64,000 nucleotides of DNA from Flavobacteriaceae bacterium (GTDB lineage Bacteria; Bacteroidota; Bacteroidia; Flavobacteriales; Flavobacteriaceae): NCBI GenBank assembly GCA_021151665.1, contig JAGKWW010000008.1, positions 1 through 64,000 on the forward strand. The letters run 5' to 3'. Under the pieces are notes generated by a model. It searched no databases. It had not been told where the DNA came from and saw only the letters and a program-made list of their open reading frames with translations. The translations under genes were made by a program, and so were the position numbers. Positions 32,756 through 40,613 of this stretch are shown here, piece after piece (within the stretch, counting starts at the first letter, position 1; every line of letters starts with the position of its first letter).

Positions 32756-33478
32756 TTACAGTCGGTTTAGCATTTTTTTGAACCGCAACGCAATCACCCC
32801 AAAAATAGCTTCTTTGATAATAGCGTTACTCATTTTCGACTGGCCTTTAGTCCTGTCGGTAAATATTATAGGCACCTCTACGATATTGAAACCGTTAGAA
32901 TAAGTGCGGTATTTCATTTCTATCTGGAAAGCATAGCCTACAAATTTTATATTGCCCAGATTGATGCTTTCAAGAACTTTTCGTTTGTAGCAGATAAACC
33001 CCGCCGTAGCATCATGTATCTGCATCCCGGTAATCATCCGTACATATACCGAAGCAAAATAAGAAAGAAGCACCCGGCTAAGCGGCCAGTTTACCACGTT
33101 AACGCCGGTACTGTAGCGTGAGCCGATAGACATATCTGCCCCTGCGTGGCACGCGTGGTATAGCTTTTCAAGATCGAGCGGATTATGAGAAAAATCGGCA
33201 TCCATCTCAAATATGTACTCATACTTTCGGGAAATGGCCCACTTAAAGCCGTGAACGTATGCAGTACCAAGCCCGTTCTTTCCGGCGCGTACTTCCAGAT
33301 GGATCCTTTGCGGATATTCTTCCTGCAATTCGCGTACCCTCTGAGCGGTCCCGTCCGGCGAATTGTCATCTACCACCAGCACCTCAAACCCCGACGGCAA
33401 AGCCATGGTAGCTTTTATAATGGCGTCAATATTCTCGATCTCGTTGTAGGTAGGTATTACTACAATGCCGTCGCTCAT
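32756..33478 (-). CDS. polyprenol monophosphomannose synthase-like glycosyltransferase (GT2)
   Basis: A 240-residue GT2 enzyme resembling dolichol-phosphate mannose synthase. Motifs include IPTYNEIENI, VVDDNSPDGTA, the metal-binding EMDADFSH and GSRYSTG. It would move a hexose from a nucleotide sugar to a polyprenyl phosphate for later envelope glycosylation; T9SS organisms also glycosylate secreted proteins. I start it at 33478 because the extra upstream residues do not match the family. A -7 element lies at 33501. Confidence 0.9.
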   Translation of the reverse strand: MSDGIVVIPTYNEIENIDAIIKATMALPSGFEVLVVDDNSPDGTAQRVRELQEEYPQRIHLEVRAGKNGLGTAYVHGFKWAISRKYEYIFEMDADFSHNPLDLEKLYHACHAGADMSIGSRYSTGVNVVNWPLSRVLLSYFASVYVRMITGMQIHDATAGFICYKRKVLESINLGNIKFVGYAFQIEMKYRTYSNGFNIVEVPIIFTDRTKGQSKMSNAIIKEAIFGVIALRFKKMLNRL

Positions 33479-33500
33479 GTGCAGCTGTAAAATTTTGGTG

Positions 33501-33508
33501 CAAAAATA
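33501..33508 (-). promoter_or_regulatory. -7 element of the GT2-pyrC-DUF4296 operon
   Basis: TATTTTTG on the minus strand, full match to TAnnTTTG, 22 bases before the GT2 start. Confidence 0.5.
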
Positions 33509-33571
33509 ATGTAATTTAAACGAGCTATTCATAATTAAAGTATAATAAAAAGCTGCCTCCTCAAAATTTAC

Positions 33572-33579
33572 TAATTTTG
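33572..33579 (+). promoter_or_regulatory. -7 element of the DUF4271-hemD pair
   Basis: TAATTTTG, full match to TAnnTTTG, ending 4 bases before the ATG at 33584. Confidence 0.55.
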
Positions 33580-33583
33580 CTCC

Positions 33584-34249
33584 ATGACAGAAATGGCACT
33601 ACATCTGCGCACCATCGGGGCCAACGACTGGGCCACCATCATCTTTGTTGCCTGCTTTGCACTCATCGCCGTCAACCGGTCGGTATTCGAGGTGCGTTTC
33701 AACGAGTTCATCAAACTGATTTATTCCGATAAGTACATCAAGATATACAAAGACAGCGGCAATATGCTGAGCTGGTTTACCATCTCCTTCTTTTTTATCC
33801 AGGTAATTTCGTTCACCTTCCTTCTCCAGTTCCTGCTTAGCTATTTCGGAATGGCAGAAAAAACCAACTGGATCACGTTTATACAGCTGCTCACGCTGTT
33901 GTCGGTGTTTATCCTTTCGAAATACCTGATAGAAAAAATCATTGCCACCACATTCAACATCGAGGAATTCAACGAGCAGTTCAACCTGCATAAGGTGAAT
34001 TACCGCACCTACATCGGGCTGCTCCTGCTGCCGGTAAATGTAATTTTGTTTTATAACGCCGACCCTCATCCCGTCCTGTTGTATATCATTTCGGGCGTTA
34101 TAGTTGCTTCAGCCGTAGTTTCTTATATCGTTTCGCTCCGGCTCTACCAAAATTTGATCCTCGGCAAATTGTTTTATTTTATTTTGTATCTTTGCGCACT
34201 CGAAATAGCACCCTATTATTTCATGTATTATTGGTTTACAAAACGTTAG
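33584..34249 (+). CDS. DUF4271 membrane protein
   Basis: A 221-residue membrane protein with about five to six hydrophobic segments and a conserved-looking IYSDKYIKIYKDS stretch after the first. The family is typical of Bacteroidota and is found beside the uroporphyrinogen-III synthase gene, as here (16 bases upstream). Function unknown. Confidence 0.83.
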   Translation: MTEMALHLRTIGANDWATIIFVACFALIAVNRSVFEVRFNEFIKLIYSDKYIKIYKDSGNMLSWFTISFFFIQVISFTFLLQFLLSYFGMAEKTNWITFIQLLTLLSVFILSKYLIEKIIATTFNIEEFNEQFNLHKVNYRTYIGLLLLPVNVILFYNADPHPVLLYIISGVIVASAVVSYIVSLRLYQNLILGKLFYFILYLCALEIAPYYFMYYWFTKR

Positions 34250-34265
34250 TTAACAACATAACAAT

Positions 34266-35015
34266 ATGAAAGTGAAAACTATTTTGGTTTCGCAGCCGGA
34301 ACCTAAGGTTGAAAATTCACCGTACTTTGAAATTCAGCAAAAATTGAAAGTAAAGGTAGATTTCAGGCCGTTTATTCACGTAGAGGGTGTAAGTGCGAAA
34401 GACGTGAGGGCACAGAAAATAGACCTGAACAATTTCACTGCCATAATCCTGACAAGCAAGAACTCTATCGATCATTTTTTCCGCGTTGCCGAAGAGATGC
34501 GTTACAAAGTGCCCGAAACCATGAAATATTTCTGCCAGAGCGAAGCAATTGCTTTTTACCTGCAAAAATATGTAGTGTACCGCAAGCGTAAAATATATGT
34601 AGGCCAGAAGGATTTTGCAGACCTGTCGCCGCTCATTAAAAAATATAAGGATGAGAAGTTCCTTCTTCCCGCTTCAGACCAACTGAATTTTGACATCCCG
34701 CAAACGCTCAATAACCTGAAGGTAGACTGGACTCCCGGTACATTTTATAAGACGGTAATGAGTGACCTTAGCGACCTTAAAGATGTATACTATGATGTTC
34801 TGGCGTTCTTCAGCCCGACAGGAATTAAGTCCCTGTTTAAGAACTTCCCCGACTTTCAGCAGAATAATACGCGTATTGCTGTTTTTGGAAGCACTACGCA
34901 AAAGGAAGCGCTCGAGCATGGCCTTAGGGTAGACATTATGGCGCCAACGCCAGAAACCCCATCAATGACCATGGCGCTTGAAAAATATATTACCGAAGCG
35001 AATAAAGGTAAATAA
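34266..35015 (+). CDS. hemD: uroporphyrinogen-III synthase family protein
   Basis: A 249-residue protein of the HemD fold. It begins with KTILVSQPEPK and has the family segments AIILTSKNSIDHFF, DVLAFFSPTGIKSL and IAVFGSTTQKEAL. HemD closes and rearranges hydroxymethylbilane into uroporphyrinogen III for haem. Bacteroidota HemD sequences are divergent, and this one is placed beside DUF4271 as usual. The symbol is given with some caution because catalytic residues are not conserved in this family. Confidence 0.82.
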   Translation: MKVKTILVSQPEPKVENSPYFEIQQKLKVKVDFRPFIHVEGVSAKDVRAQKIDLNNFTAIILTSKNSIDHFFRVAEEMRYKVPETMKYFCQSEAIAFYLQKYVVYRKRKIYVGQKDFADLSPLIKKYKDEKFLLPASDQLNFDIPQTLNNLKVDWTPGTFYKTVMSDLSDLKDVYYDVLAFFSPTGIKSLFKNFPDFQQNNTRIAVFGSTTQKEALEHGLRVDIMAPTPETPSMTMALEKYITEANKGK

Positions 35016-35036
35016 TGAAATAAAGATACTATAGCG

Positions 35037-35064
35037 AAAAGGCAGCCAATGGCTGCCTTTTTTT
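35037..35064 (+). terminator. terminator of hemD
   Basis: 11-bp stem (35037-35047 with 35051-35061), 3-base loop, T run. Confidence 0.88.
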
Positions 35065-35090
35065 ATGCGTTGTTTTCACAGATGCCATCA

Positions 35091-35123
35091 AACAGAAAAG
35101 CCGCCCTGGCGGGGGCAGCTTTT
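35091..35123 (-). terminator. terminator of pckA
   Basis: Stem of about 11 pairs with one mismatch (35096-35106 with 35113-35123); on the minus strand it ends in TTTT followed by CTGTTT. It lies 26 bases after the pckA stop. Confidence 0.7.
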
Positions 35124-35148
35124 CCAACATCTATTCTAAAATTCACCA

Positions 35149-36750
35149 TTATGCCAGCGGGCCGCCTGCCATGATTTCATCATTGGCAAACTCCTCAAAC
35201 TTGGCAAAATTCTTTCTGAAAGCCGCAGCAAGCTCAAGTGCTTTGGCATCGTATGCATCTTTATCGGCCCATGTATTCCTTGGGTTTAGCACCTCTGCAG
35301 GAACGTTAGGGCAGCTTTGAGGCTTGGCAAGGCCAAACACTTTATGGTTTACAAATTCCACATTATCCAGCTCGCCGTTTAGCGCAGCCGTGATCATGGC
35401 GCGTGTGTATTTCAGCTTCATCCTTGAGCCAACACCGTATGGGCCGCCGGTCCAACCGGTATTGATAAGCCATACGTTTACCCCGGCCTCTTTCATCTTC
35501 TTGCTAAGCATCTCTGCATATTTTGTAGGGTGCAGCGGCATAAAAGGCGCGCCAAAGCAAGCAGAGAAGTTAGGTAGTGGCTCGTTTACACCCGCTTCGG
35601 TACCCGCAACTTTTGCCGTGTAGCCCGAAATGAAATGGTAAGCCGCCTGGCCCGGAGTAAGCTTAGAGATTGGGGGCAGGATACCGTAAGCATCTGCGGT
35701 AAGGAAGAAAATATTTTTTGGGTTATGCCCTATAGATCCGGGCTGAATATTATCGATATGGTAAATAGGATAGCTTACGCGTGTGTTTTGTGTGATAGAA
35801 ACATTCTCGTAATCTACCTCATCAGTTCCCGGTTTGAAAACTACATTCTCAAGTATTGCACCACGCTTGATAGCCCTCCAGATATCCGGCTCGTTTTCTT
35901 CGGTAAGGTTGATCACTTTGGCGTAGCATCCACCCTCAAAGTTGAACACAGTATTCTCATTCGTCCAGCCGTGCTCATCGTCGCCAATAAGCCTGCGGTC
36001 CGGATCGGCAGAAAGGGTCGTTTTACCAGTGCCCGAAAGGCCGAAGAAAATTGCAGTATCACCTTTTTCACCAACATTGGCGCTACAGTGCATTGGCAGC
36101 GTATCTTTGAATACCGGGAGTATAAAGTTTAGTGCAGAGAAGATACCTTTCTTCATCTCGCCGGTATACCCGGTTCCGCCTATAAGGGCTATTTTACGGG
36201 TAAAGTCAAGAATTGCAAAGTTATGCTGGCGTGTACCGTCTACTGCAGGGTCGGCCATAAAGCCCGGAGCGCATACTACATGCCACTCGGCTGTAAAGTT
36301 TTCCAGTTCCGACTCCTCAGGGCGAAGGAACATGTTATAGCAAAACAGGTTAGACCAAGGATACTCGGTCACCACGCGCACATTCATCCTATAATTAGGG
36401 TCGGCACATACGTAGCTGTCGCGCACGTAGAGTTCTTTACCGCTCAGGTACTGTGTAACCTTATTATATAATGCCTGGAATTTATCGCTGTCAAACGGGA
36501 TATTTATGTTACCCCACCAAACTTTATCTTCTGTTATGCTGTCGCGAACAATGAAACGGTCTTGTGGCGAACGGCCCGTAAACTCGCCTGTGTTAACCGC
36601 AAGTGCCCCTGTTGAGCTTTCCACACCCTGTCCTTTTTCAAGTGTAATATCATGAAGCTCATCGGGAGTCAGTTGATATTTTATGTTAGCATCTTTGATT
36701 CCGAGGTTTTCAAGCGAAATCGTTTTCGTAAAAAGACCGTAATTGTCCAT
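35149..36750 (-). CDS. pckA: phosphoenolpyruvate carboxykinase (ATP)
   Basis: A 533-residue gluconeogenic enzyme that turns oxaloacetate and ATP into phosphoenolpyruvate. The kinase loop GLSGTGKTT lies at 237-245, the ATP/metal motif LIGDDEHGW follows near 255, and the substrate-site TGRSPQDRF is at 58-66. Length is normal for the ATP-dependent family. It stands alone, between a hairpin terminator and a -7 element at 36783. Confidence 0.97.
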   Translation of the reverse strand: MDNYGLFTKTISLENLGIKDANIKYQLTPDELHDITLEKGQGVESSTGALAVNTGEFTGRSPQDRFIVRDSITEDKVWWGNINIPFDSDKFQALYNKVTQYLSGKELYVRDSYVCADPNYRMNVRVVTEYPWSNLFCYNMFLRPEESELENFTAEWHVVCAPGFMADPAVDGTRQHNFAILDFTRKIALIGGTGYTGEMKKGIFSALNFILPVFKDTLPMHCSANVGEKGDTAIFFGLSGTGKTTLSADPDRRLIGDDEHGWTNENTVFNFEGGCYAKVINLTEENEPDIWRAIKRGAILENVVFKPGTDEVDYENVSITQNTRVSYPIYHIDNIQPGSIGHNPKNIFFLTADAYGILPPISKLTPGQAAYHFISGYTAKVAGTEAGVNEPLPNFSACFGAPFMPLHPTKYAEMLSKKMKEAGVNVWLINTGWTGGPYGVGSRMKLKYTRAMITAALNGELDNVEFVNHKVFGLAKPQSCPNVPAEVLNPRNTWADKDAYDAKALELAAAFRKNFAKFEEFANDEIMAGGPLA

Positions 36751-36782
36751 AAGATCAAGGATTAAGTTGTATGTTCTTGGGA

Positions 36783-36790
36783 CAAATGTA
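36783..36790 (-). promoter_or_regulatory. -7 element of pckA
   Basis: TACATTTG on the minus strand, full match to TAnnTTTG, 33 bases before the start codon. Confidence 0.6.
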
Positions 36791-36828
36791 AAAAATAAAA
36801 TGTTACACTATAACGATTTCATACGAAT

Positions 36829-37215
36829 TTATTGCTTTCGCCTAATTATCTGTAAAAACAACACTATCCATGCCGATATTAGTAATAATCCTCCAATGGG
36901 AGTAATAAATCCGATTTTCTTAAAATCAAAAGAAAACAGCTCGTTACATGCTAAAAAATAGATAGAAAATGAAAAAAGCGCAACACCTGTAACCGTGAGC
37001 CACAGGATGGTATTTTTTGCCTTATCGCTGATCAGGTTCAAAGAGCCAACCAATAATAAAAACAAGGCATGGTAAATCTGGTAGCGTACCCCAGTTTCAA
37101 AAGTGAGTACCGCTTCGGGCGAAACGATCTTTTTAAGCCCATGTGCGCCAAATGCACCTAGCATGATACCTGTTGCACCCAATACCGCGGCTACTGCAAT
37201 AACCTTTTTGCTCAT
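36829..37215 (-). CDS. DUF423 small membrane protein
   Basis: A 128-residue protein with four membrane helices. It begins at 37215 (MSKKVIAVAAVLG), where the DUF423/YgdD signature GAFGAHGLKK follows; the upstream open frame has no similarity to the family. Role unknown. It is divergent from the saccharopine dehydrogenase-like gene. Confidence 0.87.
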   Translation of the reverse strand: MSKKVIAVAAVLGATGIMLGAFGAHGLKKIVSPEAVLTFETGVRYQIYHALFLLLVGSLNLISDKAKNTILWLTVTGVALFSFSIYFLACNELFSFDFKKIGFITPIGGLLLISAWIVLFLQIIRRKQ

Positions 37216-37332
37216 TGTAAATTTGTGTTGTAAAAATGTAAAGTTAGCAACTTCTAATAATTTATCAGCGAAATATTTTCCATAAAAATAACAAATGACT
37301 ACTTTCGTGTTACAATTATTAAATTTCCCGTC

Positions 37333-38703
37333 ATGAGGCATATTTTAATTATTGGCGCGGGCCGCTCGGCTTCGTCACTAATAGAATATTTACTAAACAA
37401 AGCAGAACAGGAAAATCTGCACATTACAATAGGAGACCTTTCTGAAGAGCTTGCTGCCCGAAAAACGAAAGGGCATCCCCGCGCAAGGGCTATCGCTTTC
37501 GATATTTTCCAGGAAGCGCAGCGCCATGAAGAAATCGCAAAGGCTGACATTGTAATATCGATGCTGCCCGCCAACCTTCACTACGAAGTAGCGAAAGACT
37601 GCATCAGGTATAAAAAGCACATGGTTACCGCTTCCTATATCAGCCCGGCCATGGAGAGCCTCGACGAAGAAGTGAAGAAAAATAACCTGGTTTTCATGAA
37701 CGAGATTGGGCTCGACCCGGGGATAGACCACATGAGCGCCATGAAAATCATTGACGAAATACGGGCGCAGGGCGGAAAGATGATACTATTCGAATCGTTT
37801 TGCGGCGGCCTTGTAGCCCCCGAATGCGACAACAACCTGTGGAACTACAAGTTTACATGGAACCCACGCAATGTGGTACTAGCAGGCCAGGGCGGCGCTG
37901 CAAAATTCATACAGGAGGGCACCTATAAGTATATCCCGTATAACAAGCTTTTCCGTCGCACCGAATTTATGGAAGTTGAGGGATATGGCAGGTTTGAGGG
38001 ATATGCCAACCGCGACTCCCTGAAATACCGCAGCGTATACGGGCTCGACGATGTACTTACGCTATACAGGGGAACACTAAGAAGAGTGGGCTTCTCGAAA
38101 GCATGGAACATGTTTATCCAGTTAGGGATGACAGATGACACTTATATCATGGAAGGATCTGAAACAATGAGCTACCGGGACTTTACCAACTCCTTCCTGC
38201 CCTACCACCCTACTGATTCGGTAGAGCTGAAACTGCGCCATATATTAAAGATAGACCAGGATGACATCAAGTGGGATAAGCTGCTGGAACTGGACCTCTT
38301 TAACCCAAATAAAATAGTCGGGCTTAAAGATGCGACCCCTGCGCAGATATTGGAGAAGATTCTATCCGACGCCTGGAGCCTGTCTGCAGAAGATAAAGAT
38401 ATGATCGTGATGTACCACAAATTCGGCTACGAGCTGAATGGGCAAAAAAAGCAGATAGATGCCACGATGGTTTGCATTGGCGACGACCAGGTGTATACCG
38501 CTATGGCTAAAACGGTTGGCCTGCCTGTAGCTATTGCTGCCCTGCAGATACTCAACGGCAACATAACGACACCCGGCGTTCAAATGCCGATAAATAAAGA
38601 AGTTTATCTGCCGATATTAAAAGAACTCGAAGAATTTGGCGTTATATTCAACGAGAAGCATTTGCCGTATATGGGCTATAACCCCAACAATGTGGCAAGC
38701 TGA
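37333..38703 (+). CDS. saccharopine dehydrogenase family protein
   Basis: A 456-residue oxidoreductase. The NAD(P)-binding N-terminus is ILIIGAGRSASSL, and the middle contains NEIGLDPGIDHMSAM and SFCGGLVAPE, as in saccharopine/homospermidine dehydrogenase-like proteins. Full lysine degradation partners are not in the window, so the substrate remains open; a link to polyamines (homospermidine or carboxynorspermidine dehydrogenases belong to this superfamily) is possible but unsupported by neighbours. Confidence 0.85.
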   Translation: MRHILIIGAGRSASSLIEYLLNKAEQENLHITIGDLSEELAARKTKGHPRARAIAFDIFQEAQRHEEIAKADIVISMLPANLHYEVAKDCIRYKKHMVTASYISPAMESLDEEVKKNNLVFMNEIGLDPGIDHMSAMKIIDEIRAQGGKMILFESFCGGLVAPECDNNLWNYKFTWNPRNVVLAGQGGAAKFIQEGTYKYIPYNKLFRRTEFMEVEGYGRFEGYANRDSLKYRSVYGLDDVLTLYRGTLRRVGFSKAWNMFIQLGMTDDTYIMEGSETMSYRDFTNSFLPYHPTDSVELKLRHILKIDQDDIKWDKLLELDLFNPNKIVGLKDATPAQILEKILSDAWSLSAEDKDMIVMYHKFGYELNGQKKQIDATMVCIGDDQVYTAMAKTVGLPVAIAALQILNGNITTPGVQMPINKEVYLPILKELEEFGVIFNEKHLPYMGYNPNNVAS

Positions 38704-38722
38704 CTTAACTAACTCAAACCTG

Positions 38723-38748
38723 AGCCTCCCATTACGGGGGGCTTTTTT
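38723..38748 (+). terminator. terminator of the saccharopine dehydrogenase-like gene
   Basis: 8-bp stem (38723-38730 with 38736-38743, one G-T pair), ATTAC loop, T6. Confidence 0.8.
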
Positions 38749-38751
38749 ATT

Positions 38752-38773
38752 AATCTTTATAATATATTTATAT
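38752..38773 (+). promoter_or_regulatory. imperfect 11-bp direct repeat before kdpD (probable KdpE site)
   Basis: Two adjacent 11-mers, AATCTTTATAA and TATATTTATAT. They match the perfect repeat unit AATCTTTATAT upstream of kup (40523) at 10 and 9 of 11 positions. E. coli KdpE also binds T-rich TTTATA-type sequence. The repeat ends 9 bp before the -7 element. Confidence 0.6.
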
Positions 38774-38782
38774 CATGTATCG

Positions 38783-38790
38783 TAACTTTG
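38783..38790 (+). promoter_or_regulatory. -7 element of the kdpDE genes
   Basis: TAACTTTG, full match to TAnnTTTG, so close to the start that the transcript would be leaderless or begin at the second ATG (38795). Confidence 0.5.
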
Positions 38791-38791
38791 G

Positions 38792-39853
38792 ATGATGGAG
38801 AAGCTGAAATCCCCGAAAAGCAGTACCCGACAATTTATATACGCTTCTGCGCTTATCCTGATTATTTCGGCAGCCTGTTTTACTGCCGGCCCTTGGCTGA
38901 GCTATCATGCCACTGCTATGTTGCTTTTGCTTTGCGTTTCGGTATTGGCAGTAAAATATGATATTTATCCTGTTCTGAGCTCGGCGGTACTTAGCGCCCT
39001 TTTACTCAACTTCTTCTTCATCCCCCCGCTGTATACTTTTCACATTGCCACCGGCGAAGACTTATTAATGTTGCTCATTTATATAATAATTGCTGTGATC
39101 AATGGAATATTTACGTTCCGGCTTAAGCTGGAGGAGCGAAAAAGCCGCGAACGGAGCGAACGCCGAAACGCGTTGCGTCTATATAACACTATTTTCAATT
39201 CGCTTTCGCACGAGCTTAAAACGCCCATCACCGCGGTAATTGCCGCTGCCGATATTCTTGAAGACACTGCTCAGTCTGCAACTGCCAAAATCCTTGTGAA
39301 CGAAATACAGGTTGCAGCACAGCGGCTGGATAGTCAATTGGAAAATCTGCTCGCCATGAGCCGTCTGGAAAGCGGGATGCTGAGTCTGCAGAAAGACTGG
39401 ACGGATATCACAGATCTGTTATACAGGATTGGGGAACTCTACCAGACACCGACTCATGAAATAATTATACAGGCCGACCCAAACCTTCCGTTGGTAAAAC
39501 TTGATCACGGCCTGGTTAGCAAGGCAATAGAGAATATTATACGAAATGCTGTCGCCCATACGCCGGCAGGAACATCCGTTACCGTTGCTGCCGATTATAA
39601 TGATGGCGCGTGCACTATCACGGTTGCAGATAACGGCCAGGGCCTTCCGCCCGGTTCCCTTTGGCAGGTATTCGATAAGTTTTACCGGGCAGAAGGCGCC
39701 GCAGCCGGTGGAACAGGCCTAGGGCTTTCTATTGCAAAGGGGTTTACAGAAGCGCATGGTGGAGAGATAAGGGCTTGCAATGATAACGGTGCGGTTTTTA
39801 CGATTACACTGCCTGCGGAAAGTACTTACATCAATAAACTGAAAAATGAATGA
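38792..39853 (+). CDS. kdpD: short KdpD-like sensor histidine kinase
   Basis: A 353-residue kinase with four packed membrane helices (about 17-108) of the KdpD DUF4118 type, then HisKA with His140 in SLSHELKTPIT and an ATPase domain (DNGQGLPPG, GGTGLGLSI). The large cytoplasmic N-terminal KdpD and Usp domains of E. coli KdpD are missing, so potassium or turgor must be sensed by the membrane part. Two adjacent ATGs (38792, 38795); the second may be used given the -7 element position. It overlaps kdpE by 8 bases. No kdpFABC genes are nearby. Confidence 0.85.
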   Translation: MMEKLKSPKSSTRQFIYASALILIISAACFTAGPWLSYHATAMLLLLCVSVLAVKYDIYPVLSSAVLSALLLNFFFIPPLYTFHIATGEDLLMLLIYIIIAVINGIFTFRLKLEERKSRERSERRNALRLYNTIFNSLSHELKTPITAVIAAADILEDTAQSATAKILVNEIQVAAQRLDSQLENLLAMSRLESGMLSLQKDWTDITDLLYRIGELYQTPTHEIIIQADPNLPLVKLDHGLVSKAIENIIRNAVAHTPAGTSVTVAADYNDGACTITVADNGQGLPPGSLWQVFDKFYRAEGAAAGGTGLGLSIAKGFTEAHGGEIRACNDNGAVFTITLPAESTYINKLKNE

Positions 39854-40523
39854 TATAAAGGCCCTTATTATAGACGATGAACCGCAACTTCGCAAACTCA
39901 TAGCGATTAACCTTGAGCAGCAGGGTATAGCTGTGGTGAGTGCTGCTACGGGGCGGGAGGGCATAGTTATGGCTGCAAGCCATCAGCCTGATATCATTCT
40001 GCTGGACCTGGGGCTGCCCGACCGGAACGGGCATCAAATCCTGACCGAATTACGCCAGTGGTTTGTTAATCCTGTGCTTATACTTTCTGCCAGGAATACA
40101 GAAGAGGATATCGTAAAAGCACTGGATAATGGCGCCGTAGATTACATTGTAAAACCTTTTCGCACAGGGGAGCTCATGGCCAGGTTGCGTACTGCCCTGC
40201 GTCAAAACCACAAGGCTGAAAGCGAACCGCTGATCGTTCTAGGTGAACTTGCTATAGACTTTGCATCAAGGCGGGTTACACGGGGCGGAAACGAGGTCCA
40301 TCTTACAGTTACCGAATTTAAGCTTCTGGCAATCATGGCTTCAAATGAAGGCCGCGTAGTCACTCACCGTTTCCTGCTTAAGGAAGTATGGGGCATAGCT
40401 TACCAAACAGAAACGCAATACCTGCGGGTATTCGTTGCTCAGCTTCGCAAAAAGCTCGAACAGGATCCCAACCGTCCCGCGCACCTGCTCACCGAAAATG
40501 GAATTGGTTACCGGCTTATCTGA
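39846..40523 (+). CDS. kdpE: KdpE-like response regulator
   Basis: A 225-residue OmpR-family regulator: receiver with D10/D11, phospho-acceptor Asp54 and KPF near 105, and a C-terminal winged helix (TVTEFKLLAIM, QYLRVFVAQLRKKLE), which is the KdpE-type recognition-helix pattern. Its stop codon overlaps the first base of an 11-bp repeat that continues towards kup, so it probably controls kup and its own operon. Confidence 0.88.
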   Translation: MNDIKALIIDDEPQLRKLIAINLEQQGIAVVSAATGREGIVMAASHQPDIILLDLGLPDRNGHQILTELRQWFVNPVLILSARNTEEDIVKALDNGAVDYIVKPFRTGELMARLRTALRQNHKAESEPLIVLGELAIDFASRRVTRGGNEVHLTVTEFKLLAIMASNEGRVVTHRFLLKEVWGIAYQTETQYLRVFVAQLRKKLEQDPNRPAHLLTENGIGYRLI

Positions 40524-40544
40524 ATCTTTATATAATCTTTATAT
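40523..40544 (+). promoter_or_regulatory. perfect 11-bp direct repeat before kup (probable KdpE site)
   Basis: AATCTTTATAT occurs twice in tandem (40523-40533 and 40534-40544), 70 bases before the kup start. The 11-bp period and the CTTTATA core fit an OmpR-family/KdpE operator. A -7-like GAAATTTG (7 of 8) lies at 40586. Confidence 0.7.
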
Positions 40545-40613
40545 TCGAAGGTAATATCCTTATCCCGCCCTTATAGCGTAAGCCTGAAATTTGCATCATC
40601 AAATTACAGAGAT

